Notes under the pieces: generated by a model
The model's database searches: none
The model's input: only the letters and a program-made list of their open reading frames with translations
What the model was told of the DNA's origin: nothing
Shown: piece by piece, positions 8,641 through 17,447 of the stretch
Numbering within the stretch: the stretch's first letter is position 1
How the letters are laid out: every line of letters starts with the position of its first letter
Made by a program: the position numbers and the translations under genes
Assembly: GCA_900642245.1 (NCBI GenBank)
Contig: CAAAJI010000810.1
Coordinates: forward strand, 1 to 20,801
Reading direction: 5' to 3'
From: Fragilaria radians
Taxonomy: Eukaryota > Bacillariophyta > Fragilariophyceae > Fragilariales > Fragilariaceae
Length of the DNA stretch: 20,801 nt

Positions 8641-11525
8641 CTTAGAATAACTTAAACAACTGAAAAGTCATGGAAGATTCCAAAGACACCACTAAATGTC
8701 AGTTGCTATACCGCATAGAGCAAAGACACTATAGAAAGCTGTACAATCTTAAGGACTGGTTTCAAAAGGAGGAATGAAAGTGGCAGTGCGTTTCTGTGTT
8801 TAACAAAATTAACCGTGCTTTGACTCCTTTAAAGAGTTTGTCCGGATAAGGAAACAAATAAGTATGACAGCGCAATGATAAATTGATTTTTCACACTTTA
8901 TCACGCTAGAAATACAATCTTTTCTAAGCTTACGAGCAACAATCATGCCTTGTATGGTATACAGGATATGAGAAATACGTCTATGACTATTTAACAGACA
9001 ATGCAACCAAATGGTTAGAAACATGATATTCCTCAGATTTTCATCTCGATATTGCTGAAGTTTCTTCATCAGCAGCAATGAGGGAAAATCTTTAATTGAC
9101 AAAACAAAAAGGAGCGTTTATGGACAGCAAGTCCTTGGTTCTAAAATCGTTTGGACTATCACAGATTGACCCAAGAGCTTAACATTTGGAATCGCAAAAT
9201 GGTTTCTGTGCGATTCCTTGTGACTGATGATTTCCAACACATCGACAAAAATGTCGAACACGTAAAATGTCTAGATAATATGGATTTGAGTACCCGACGG
9301 TTCAGGTCAAAATACTTTTTCGCCGATACACTCCACGACCAATGATGCCCAAATTTACAAATTTAAGTCTTGAAAGGGAAAACCAAAAAACAATTGAAAT
9401 GCCGAAACTCCACCTTCAACGCGTCAAAATGGATGATGACGCGAAAACTCTAATCTTCATTTCCGACAGTTGGCTTGAAACCGGAGCGTGAAATATCATA
9501 ATGGTTCAGCTTTGGAAGCTATTCACAATTCTATTAAATGCGTATTCCTTATATGCCAAAACGGAGTGTACCGTTTGTCCTCGGGGCACCAAACCAAATT
9601 CAAACACAGACCCATCTATCGTCATGGAAATCCTTGGTGAAGCAAAAACATGTCACGAAGTTCACAAAATGGGAAAAATTCTTTTGAGTAGTCAGAATAG
9701 TTGTAAAGAACTTCAAGATTGGGGATTACGATATTGTCATTGTACAAGTCTTCATGACGTGAAAAAAAATGTCGTTCCATCGGTGGACACAGTTTCTTCA
9801 TCAGTAGATTTCTCAACGACCTTAATATCATCTGATACATCTCGGAAGCTTCTAAATTCTAACAGACAGTCGACGAAAGAGCAGTGTTCACTTTGTGGAA
9901 AAGGTGAAACTCCTCATGATCCTGGTGCAGATATTGTTTTTGACGATAAGATACAAAGCTGCCAGGATGTGCACAATCTTGGAGACTTAACATCAAAGTT
10001 GGGCAAGGACAAGTGTTCCTTTATCCAAAATATTGGAAAGTTCATATGCTTTTGCAAAAAAGGTACACCTACTGAGGAAAATAAATGTACATTATGCGAA
10101 GATGGATCCCCAATTCCAAAGCCGAATCGGAAAGTCATGCCCGGCATTACCTGTGCTGAGATGCAGGTTGATGCTAGGCGCGATTTTCCATATAACTGTC
10201 ACGTGTATCAAAACATATTGGGGAGTTATTGCGGTTGCAACAATTCGAAAACAACAGCACAATATTGTCGACTTTGCAAGAGAGGGCTTTTGCCTGATCC
10301 GCTCAAGACTGTAGGTGATATGAGCTGCATCGAACATGAACTTGAAGCATCTCTAGAAAAGAGTTGTCTTGTAAAACGAGCGGAAGTTGGGAACAAATGT
10401 TGTAAAGTATCAGGTTGTTTTTCCGGTAACTCGCTTGTTTCAATTGAGGATGGAACACAGATAACGCTTCCGAATCTTAAAGTTGGTGACATGATCATGG
10501 ATGGCAACAATTCATACACTCGAATCAACGCATTTGGTCATCGGAATACCAAAAAGACAATATCTTACTTACAAATTCATACAAATGCTACAAATCGCCC
10601 TCTTCAAGTCTCTCTCGAACACATGGTATTTCAGTCTAGAGATAAACAGCCAGTAGCAGCCGGTAGTCTCAAGCTTGGGGATTCCTTATTGTTGCATGAT
10701 GGCACAACTTCCGTAATTACTCGTATTCAGGAAACCTATGCTCCCGGGGTATATGCTCCTTTTACAGATTCTGGAAAGTTGGTGGTGGATGGCATCCTAG
10801 TTTCTTCATACATTGACTTCCTACCCGACAAGACTCCTCATTGGCTTTCTCAACATTTTGTTGCGCATTTATTTCAAGCGCCTCATCGACTTTGTCTGAC
10901 CATGAAAGTTTGTCGCGAGTCGTACAATGAAGAAGGGATTTCACGGTACGCGTTGGTCCTGCGCTCGATGGTGGAATGGACCCAAACGCAACCAAATGCG
11001 ATTCAATTTCTTTTCCTTGTAATTGGAGTTTTGGTGTCTCTCCTTTTTCAAGCTGTTGAATATATTTTCATGAAAATGTTGGCAAGAACTTTGTTGGCAT
11101 TGGTCCTCTTCAAACTTTTTCTTGTAACCCAAAATCTCAGGAGAGATTATTTTTCTGATATGTTTAAAGGATTGATCTGACTTTCAGACAACTTTAAATT
11201 TGAATGCCAAAATATCTAATGAAATCACTTAGACTCTATCATATATTTAGGTATTTTAACTTTATTGAAGAAAATTGAAATTAATTTGCTTTGAAATCCC
11301 AGCTTTATTCGTGAGAAAAGAATAAATTAGCAGCATTGAAGGGCTTGTTAGGAAGGGAAAAAGGTAATGGAATGATTCCTTCAAGTTTTTTAAATTCCTC
11401 ACTGCTTGATAGCAGGGGGGATGAGAGATCATTATGACATGAATTGACTAAGTTTTGAAAGAGCAATCCACTATTGATTGAACATATCAAGTAAGTATTT
11501 ACCATCGTGTTTGCTCCGTATGAAT
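8640..11525 (+). repeat. Tandem duplication unit, copy B
   Basis: This is the second copy of the block that holds the Hint gene. It is collinear with 1430-4793 and in the same orientation. The upstream noncoding part (8640-9500) matches copy A in scattered words with many small gaps, while the coding part matches at nucleotide level throughout. The match ends at about 11525, where copy A turns into copia gag. The offset between the coding parts is a constant 6854 bp. Confidence 0.75.
9501..11180 (+). CDS. Secreted Cys-rich four-repeat protein with Hedgehog-type Hint domain, copy B
   Basis: The protein has 559 residues and aligns with copy A without internal gaps, so residue numbers are the same. 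The start is the first ATG after an in-frame TGA at 9489. Seen: signal peptide (1-19); six-Cys repeats at 23-81, 129-185, 196-246 and 256-301; Hint domain from about 305 with GCF and Cys306, Ser371, His374 and GVYAPFTDSGKLVVDG; HFVAHLFQAPHRL at 452-464; and hydrophobic segments at about 501-523 and 530-543. The position of the Cys late in the Hedgehog Hint (in VLASCYA) is Ser in both copies (LVSSY). No Asn-type intein C-terminus is seen, so cleavage without splicing is expected if the domain is active. Copy B keeps a longer end (residues 549-559) and probably shows the ancestral C-terminus. Confidence 0.9.
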   Translation: MVQLWKLFTILLNAYSLYAKTECTVCPRGTKPNSNTDPSIVMEILGEAKTCHEVHKMGKILLSSQNSCKELQDWGLRYCHCTSLHDVKKNVVPSVDTVSSSVDFSTTLISSDTSRKLLNSNRQSTKEQCSLCGKGETPHDPGADIVFDDKIQSCQDVHNLGDLTSKLGKDKCSFIQNIGKFICFCKKGTPTEENKCTLCEDGSPIPKPNRKVMPGITCAEMQVDARRDFPYNCHVYQNILGSYCGCNNSKTTAQYCRLCKRGLLPDPLKTVGDMSCIEHELEASLEKSCLVKRAEVGNKCCKVSGCFSGNSLVSIEDGTQITLPNLKVGDMIMDGNNSYTRINAFGHRNTKKTISYLQIHTNATNRPLQVSLEHMVFQSRDKQPVAAGSLKLGDSLLLHDGTTSVITRIQETYAPGVYAPFTDSGKLVVDGILVSSYIDFLPDKTPHWLSQHFVAHLFQAPHRLCLTMKVCRESYNEEGISRYALVLRSMVEWTQTQPNAIQFLFLVIGVLVSLLFQAVEYIFMKMLARTLLALVLFKLFLVTQNLRRDYFSDMFKGLI

Positions 11526-11840
11526 TTGGATTCTCAAATACAGCTGGAGGATAAGCTGTTATCCAGCTTTTTCGTCGGGTTTGACATTCTCTATTCCCCA
11601 TGCTCATTACAATATTATTGCTGCTATTATCTCGGTGGTGGCGATTTTTATTCCTGACTTGTTTAAGAAAAGTTTATAGTAAATAAATTTATTTTTAATT
11701 TGTCCAGAAGCGACATGACTATAATCCCTGAATAACCTGTTTCATGGGATATTACACAATAATATGAGGCTGGATTATACATTAAAATATGCCATTTTTC
11801 ACTTGTTTCCTTTCCTATCCTGGCACGAATAAAGAAATCT
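11181..11840. other. Intergenic between convergent genes
   Basis: The first 345 bp are the 3' flank shared with copy A. The rest, to the end of the minus-strand gene, is AT-rich with no supportable gene. The two genes converge, so both transcripts should end here. An AATAAA-like run near 11675-11685 could serve as a poly(A) signal but cannot be assigned to a strand with certainty. Confidence 0.5.
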
Positions 11841-12620
11841 TTAAGTCTTGGAACAACATGCTTCCCTAAGTTCTTTCACTGTGGCATCGCAGGTATTGGA
11901 AGTTGTTGCCGTAAATTCATGTTGTAAGCAAGTTGAACCCTTTACTACACGTTGAGGATTGGGCAACAAATTTCCCTTGCAAAGACGACAGACTTTTTTA
12001 ACCGCTTTGGGATTTTTACAATTGCAATACGGTCCTATACCTCCTTGATACTTAACGCAGTCTTTTTTGGGAGCTTGCCTAGCAGTTTGCTGTATAGTTG
12101 CACAAGCGATACCCTCAAAGACTTTCTTTTTGGGTCTTGTGAGCTTAGAACCATCTTCGCAAAGAGTACAATTGTTTTCCTCAGCCGGCTCACCCTCTTC
12201 ACACATGCAAACCATCTTGCCTAGACTGCGGAGAAAATCGCATTGATCTTTTCCAACAACGTCCGTCAAGTCTCCTAAGTTATACCAAGCTCTACAAGTC
12301 TTTTCCTCACCATTTAAGATAATAGTCTCTACAGAATCACGAGGATACTCTCCATTTCCGCAGAGTTTGCAGGGAATAGGTTTTGTGGGAGGCCGAGTAG
12401 GTGGGGAGGGTGGTCTATTTGGACGAAACGTAGGTGACTTGGAAGGGGAAAGGACTGTACTTGGAGTCATTTGAAGCTTCCGATTAGCACCCTGTTTCTT
12501 GAACATTGACGACACTATGGCATCATCACTGAAGAATTCATCCTTAAAATCCATCGTATCTGCTATACAACCATGATACAAGATTGAGGGTATTAACGAA
12601 ATGATAAAGAGTGTCTTCAT
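11841..12620 (-). CDS. Secreted three-repeat Cys-rich protein with Pro-rich linker, no Hint domain
   Basis: The protein has 259 residues and starts at the ATG complement at 12618-12620, in a good context (ACAATGA on the coding strand). Seen: signal peptide (about 1-20); acidic segment (21-40); an RKL motif at 47-49; a Pro/Ser/Thr/Arg-rich linker (51-83); then six-Cys repeats at 84-140, 151-201 and 211-256. By Cys spacing and wording these correspond to R2, R3 and R4 of the Hint proteins, for example YNLGDL against HNLGDL and a CC pair at the end of R4. It ends three residues after the CC pair, where the larger proteins go on into the Hint domain. The function is unknown, but it is expected to be secreted. 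The RKL before the linker resembles RXL sites reported at propeptide borders of diatom cell-wall proteins, which is only suggestive. Confidence 0.88.
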   Translation of the reverse strand: MKTLFIISLIPSILYHGCIADTMDFKDEFFSDDAIVSSMFKKQGANRKLQMTPSTVLSPSKSPTFRPNRPPSPPTRPPTKPIPCKLCGNGEYPRDSVETIILNGEEKTCRAWYNLGDLTDVVGKDQCDFLRSLGKMVCMCEEGEPAEENNCTLCEDGSKLTRPKKKVFEGIACATIQQTARQAPKKDCVKYQGGIGPYCNCKNPKAVKKVCRLCKGNLLPNPQRVVKGSTCLQHEFTATTSNTCDATVKELREACCSKT

Positions 12621-14232
12621 TGTTTTGCTTAAAGGAGATTCTATGATCCTGTAGACGGAAAGTCAAAGATGATAATTCGCATTAGACGCGTGCCAAAGGG
12701 TAACAGCATATAATTTTGGAGCACCTTCGAAGAATTTATCACAACATTTGTGTGAGAAACGGATCTATTAACGCTTTTCAGATAACATTTTTGTTGAATG
12801 CATTCTCACTTATCGTACAATTTCAAATCTAACGGATATGCGAGGTCCGCCAACAATCTCAGCGCTCCTTAGGCAATCTTACATGATACAATCCCATCCA
12901 CAAACAAATGCAAATGATCTCGGACGTGCAGATACGAATGGATATCGAAAACAAGAGATGAATGTAAAATAAATTGGATTTCAACGGCAAATACGATAAG
13001 ATTTAATTTGCTGTGTTGATACTTAGTTGCTTTGAAATAAATCCCTGGTAAATCTTCCCATGGAAGTTTTGGTTTACACGATACACTTCTTTGATGCTAT
13101 TGAAAGTTTTACCCTGAATTTGCTTTTGCGATGTAATCAAAATAACAATCCTTCATGGCTTGTCACTCCTGTAAATGAGAAACTTGATGAACAGATAAAG
13201 ACTATAAACTCACTTTTTTCGAAATTAGACAAGGTAACATAAGCTCTCACGTGAACATTGATATTGGCCGGGTAGATCTTTGGAATTAAATGCCTCAACA
13301 TGCTGTTATAATTGTCAAATATATGTTAAAATTTTTATTTCAGTGATTGATGAAAAAAAGTTTATTTTTGATAAAGACAGACATGATTTAGAAGGTAAGG
13401 GCATATCTACGAACAAGGCAACCTGGAGGGAATTTTTTTCGGATTTGAAACCAATGGTATAAGTCTTACAATTTCGTATTTCCAATCAAAACGACTGACC
13501 AGCTGTAACTTTTTTGTTTATGAATATAAGTATTCACCATTAATTGTGATTCTCAAAAGTTGATGAAGTATTTCCTTATTTGTATCTATTGAAATCATGG
13601 AAGCTGGTTTGCAACCAGCTTGACCTTGGCACCCGGATGCCATACAGGATCTACGTGGAGCATTATCCGTCGATGATAGGTATACTATCAAAGGTATTTA
13701 CTATGCTAAATGTGGGGTAGCAAAGGGATAATTACAAAGAATTCTGATAATGGTATATGCATGAAAGCAGAAAGTAGCCATGCAGAATCTAGTCTGATGA
13801 ATTCTCGGATTACTAAAAATTTCACAAGAATTGTGATGTAATGGCAGGTAATCAGAGGCAATCGACATCCAAACTGAATTGCGAACGTCACCGCAAGTAC
13901 CTGTTTTGTATTAATATAGTTGCATTAATTGAAGGCTGAGTTGAAAAGAACTTATGCTTCTTTGCTTATCATATCGATATCAAAATATACATCATTGAAA
14001 GACTGTCAATTTTGAAACATTTCGTTGTACACAAAAACATGCCTGTGTTAGCATAGACATCGCCTTCCAACCAACCCAATAGTTCATAGAAATATTTAGC
14101 TTCCTAGGCTAATTTTTGACGTCTTTTATACTTTCCCACATCATGTGTTTCAAATATTTTGTGCCGAGACTTGCTAATTGTTAAGGTAACGCCATAAACT
14201 TTCCACTCTTCGATTCCCTAACACTTCTCAAC
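12621..14232. other. Divergent intergenic region between the two small Cys-rich genes
   Basis: This 1.6 kb should hold the promoters of both flanking genes, which point away from each other. It contains two short open frames of 60 codons (13060-13242 and 13280-13462) and a perfect 21-bp palindrome at 13601-13621. No clear TATA box can be assigned. A spliced gene inside the region is possible but not supported, see findings. Confidence 0.5.
13601..13621. repeat. Perfect short inverted repeat
   Basis: AAGCTGGTT, then TGC, then AACCAGCTT: nine base pairs of perfect stem around a three-base centre. It lies in the divergent spacer, about 980 bp from the minus-strand gene and 610 bp from the plus-strand gene. 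It could be a binding site for a dimeric protein or a chance event. Confidence 0.5.
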
Positions 14233-14928
14233 ATGTTATTTGCAACCTTACTCTTACTTTACTTCGTTTCTGGGCATGCTAAAGATGTCAAGTGTGAACT
14301 GTGTAGCGATGGCTTTGTACCCAGCGACCCTCAGACGCTTATAGTATTCAATGGAGAGTTTCTTTCTTGCCAAGAGGTGTACGAGAAAGGGGTGGTCAAG
14401 GTTGCCAATCTAGACGAATGCTCTTTTTTAAAAAGTCTTGGGAAATTTCAATGCATCTGTAAAGAAAAAGAGAACGGCAACCCCGCAACGTCTGTATGTA
14501 AGCTCTGTGAGGATGGATCAAGCTTACCGAATCCGAATTCTCGACCATGGCCGACGTTTACTTGTGCTGAAATGCAAAGCAATGCTGGTCGTAACAAAGT
14601 TTGTAAGCTATATCAGGGCTCAATCGGACCATATTGCGGTTGTCAAAATAATGACGTCCAGGCTAGCACATGTCGCCTATGTGGAAAATCTAATCTCTTA
14701 CCTCGCCCTAAAGATAAGACAGAAAATGGCGTTACTTGTTTGGAACGTGAGTTCCTTGCATCGCTGTCTGGAAGTTGTTCCAAATCGCGAGAGAATTACG
14801 CCAAGGATTGCTGTGATCAAGATACGAGCCCTCCCACCAGAAAACCCAGCAAACGGTCTCCAGCTCCAAAAAGTTCTGTTCCGACTAGGAAGCGTTCTCC
14901 GACAAAAATTCCCATCACACGAAACTAA
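14233..14928 (+). CDS. Secreted three-repeat Cys-rich protein with basic Pro/Ser tail, no Hint domain
   Basis: The protein has 231 residues. The ATG at 14233 sits in a CAACATG context and is followed at once by a clear signal peptide (1-16, ending SGHA). Seen: six-Cys repeats at 21-76, 89-137 and 147-194, matching R2, R3 and R4 of the Hint proteins. R2 ends KFQCIC, R3 has GPYCGC, and R4 ends with the CC pair at 193-194. The tail (195-231) is rich in Pro, Ser, Thr, Lys and Arg, with repeated PTRK/KRSP-like words and no Cys. It is a relative of the minus-strand gene at 11841-12620, but the low-complexity part is at the other end of the protein. Such a basic Ser-rich tail could be modified or bind an anionic surface, which is inference. 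Confidence 0.88.
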   Translation: MLFATLLLLYFVSGHAKDVKCELCSDGFVPSDPQTLIVFNGEFLSCQEVYEKGVVKVANLDECSFLKSLGKFQCICKEKENGNPATSVCKLCEDGSSLPNPNSRPWPTFTCAEMQSNAGRNKVCKLYQGSIGPYCGCQNNDVQASTCRLCGKSNLLPRPKDKTENGVTCLEREFLASLSGSCSKSRENYAKDCCDQDTSPPTRKPSKRSPAPKSSVPTRKRSPTKIPITRN

Positions 14929-16322
14929 GTAAGGAGATTGTGAGGCTTTGAGGGGACCGCAAAGAAATTACACTGTTTGAAACATTGTGATTTCAAACTT
15001 CAGTTTGTGTTCTTGTTTTCTTGTTTATTGTTGTATAGACATTTCTTTACCTTTAACTTTGCGTCAGCGCTAAAATAAAATGTCCTTTTTATTACCCTAA
15101 CTTTGGTAAAGAAGACCTACTTGCAATACTTTTCTTTCTATGATCAATTTATGCTGATTTGTATTTTTGAATTATGTACAACGCTCATCTTTAAACTTAA
15201 GTTTAACATGACCCCAGTAAATAACAACATTCATGTCATTTGAATACCGACATAACAAATAAAAATAAGCTATTAGCAAGAGGCAAGTCAAATATCTTAA
15301 ATTTTTGTTTGTTTACTTCAAAAATATTTAAATTCAAGATTTGACAAAAACTCGCATTCAAAGAATCAATCTTTATATAATGGTGACTTTGACCTATTGG
15401 CATTTTATCCTAGTGTCAGATTACACAATGTGGAAGGTGCAAAAGCCTAAGACAGGTTTACCTTGAAAGGATCATGAATCCATAAGTTGGATGTCAAGAG
15501 AAAGACAATTTCTTTCGCTGAAATCAACATTTTTCTGTAATATCTAACTGAGGAAACATCCACTCCCACCCAAGAGCATCTTGTTTGTTTCAATTTGATC
15601 ACCTTAAAACTTAGAAACTGTATCATCCTTTTACCCATATTAACTTGAGGAAGACTTTATTGATTACCGAAACGTGATGTCTAGACACGCCAATCATGCT
15701 CTAGCACATATAGGAAAGGCTTTGGCTTTATTCCAAGTACTTGGATTAAAGCAGACAAGGATAGAATAAGTGTTTAAAAGGATACGGATTGATCAAGGGA
15801 TTACGCCACAACAGGAAAAGTAGATTTGCTCCAGTATGGAATGACACAACAACTTCATGATTGTTGCCATAAAGGGATGGATTTTAGAAACTGTGGATAT
15901 AAACACACTTAATGGAAGGCACAGAGAAAGAAAATTGAACCAAATATGATGTTTGAGGTCTGTCATGATGACAATGTGGCATCATTGTTGAAATAGATTG
16001 AACTAGATCGATAAGTTTTTTGAGGAAAGACTTCTATCTAAGTGAAGTGACTAGAATCTGTTTTCTGTTTCCTTGGTACAATGACTCTAATCCATATTCT
16101 GAGTTAATGATTTATCTTTTTACATTTGACGGCGATTTCGTGAATGTTGAGAACAAGATATGATAAAAAGTAAATGATAACATTATTCAAGAGTCAGAAA
16201 CCTTTACTGGGACTACTAGTAGGCTTCGTAAAATGCAATAATTGGAATAGAAAACATACGTTTCCAGGAATTTTGGATTCCAAACCGTCACATGCATTCG
16301 TTTTGAATACCCCATATAGAGA
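14929..16322. other. Intergenic, no supportable gene
   Basis: This is AT-rich. An AAATAAAATG run near 15072-15082 may be the poly(A) signal of the preceding gene. Short open frames exist, including 15644-15769 (plus) and 15447-15638 (minus), but none has a recognisable motif. The promoter of the first hydrolase gene should lie near the right end. Confidence 0.45.
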
Positions 16323-17447
16323 ATGGGAACAATCATTACAAGGACTGAATCGTTCTATATTACTTTAGTATTTTGGATTTTATCATCTTGCATGTCAATG
16401 ACAAGCCCTTCAAATGCTGGTGGTGTCATTCATTTCGTTGTATTTATCCATGGTCTGTACGGGAATGAAAAGGAATTGTTGTACCTTCAAACGTCCATGC
16501 AAAAACAACTAGAGGAAGATGCGAACTATCAAAGTATGAAATTTATCTTTCATAGTGCCGAATGTAATTTGGGCTTGACTTCAGATGGTATTGTCAATGG
16601 AGGTCAGAGACTGTTGGAGGAGATACGAACCAAGATTGATGTCCTTCAAACGGACGATTCTATCCTCCATTTATCCATGTTTGGGAATTCTTTGGGTGGA
16701 CTGTATGCTCGATATGCGATGGCACATTGGAATTGGCAGGAAGGGAATGTCATTCCCTTTGTTTTTTGTACTATATCGACTCCTCATTTGGGTGTAGCTA
16801 ATTATACGTACGTTCCTATTCCACAATGGACCCAACGACTCATAGCGACAACCTTGGGAAATACTGGACAGGATTTATTTCATCGTACCTCAATTCTACA
16901 GGAAATGGGAACCTCCACTCAATACTTGACACCATTGGGTAACTTTCGGAAACGCATCGCCGTTGCCAATGCATTCGGTACTGACTTTCAAGTTTCATCG
17001 ACGACTGCTGCATTCCTATCATCTCAATCCGAGTATCCGCATCATCGATTAAAAGATAAAGATGAATATGCGTTAATCGTCGAAACAAGACCATCGAATG
17101 ATCATGATCCAAAGGATATGTCACAATGTTTGGACAATTTGGGATGGACGAAAATATTCTTGGATGTTCGCGACAAAATCCGCTTGCCTTCGATACCACT
17201 TCCATTCTCAAATGATGCATCCATTCCAGAAGATAAGCATACATGGAAATCGTGTGAATTGGAAAAAGCTATGGGGACAATTGGAAAATATTGGAAATTA
17301 CCTTTTGGTCACATGGTATCCTGTGCAAATTCAAGAGACTCCTTAAATGTTTGGATGAATGCAAATGGACAACCATTAATGGATAGATTAGCAAAGGATT
17401 TTTTGGAAGAAACTCAGTTTTCTAATTCAATACAAAACTCAATATGA
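16323..17447 (+). CDS. DUF676-type serine hydrolase (putative lipase/esterase), copy 1
   Basis: The protein has 374 residues and an alpha/beta-hydrolase fold of the DUF676 family (ROG1/LPL1-like lipases). Seen: VVFIHGLYGNEKEL at about 39-52, the HG oxyanion strand; the nucleophile elbow GNSLGG with Ser123; TPHLGVA, a family-typical phrase after it; AFGTDFQV with the likely acid Asp; and FGHMVSC with the likely catalytic His330. All three triad positions are present, so the enzyme is probably active on an ester or phospholipid, substrate unknown. Residues 11-22 are hydrophobic (FYITLVFWIL) and may form a signal peptide or anchor. A downstream Met at 24 or 26 would remove this segment. The paralog at 19382 lies 1.9 kb downstream on the same strand and lacks this N-terminal extension. 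Confidence 0.87.
   Translation: MGTIITRTESFYITLVFWILSSCMSMTSPSNAGGVIHFVVFIHGLYGNEKELLYLQTSMQKQLEEDANYQSMKFIFHSAECNLGLTSDGIVNGGQRLLEEIRTKIDVLQTDDSILHLSMFGNSLGGLYARYAMAHWNWQEGNVIPFVFCTISTPHLGVANYTYVPIPQWTQRLIATTLGNTGQDLFHRTSILQEMGTSTQYLTPLGNFRKRIAVANAFGTDFQVSSTTAAFLSSQSEYPHHRLKDKDEYALIVETRPSNDHDPKDMSQCLDNLGWTKIFLDVRDKIRLPSIPLPFSNDASIPEDKHTWKSCELEKAMGTIGKYWKLPFGHMVSCANSRDSLNVWMNANGQPLMDRLAKDFLEETQFSNSIQNSI

Noticed and set aside
15644..15900. Decayed coding sequence (plus-strand readings such as SRHANHALAHIGKAL and KRIRIDQGITPQQ in different frames)
   Set aside because: The open pieces are about 40 codons or shorter, which is expected by chance in this composition, and no family was recognised.
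16174..16368. 64-codon open frame overlapping the start of hydrolase copy 1
   Set aside because: It is in another frame, overlaps the supported gene and has no recognisable features.
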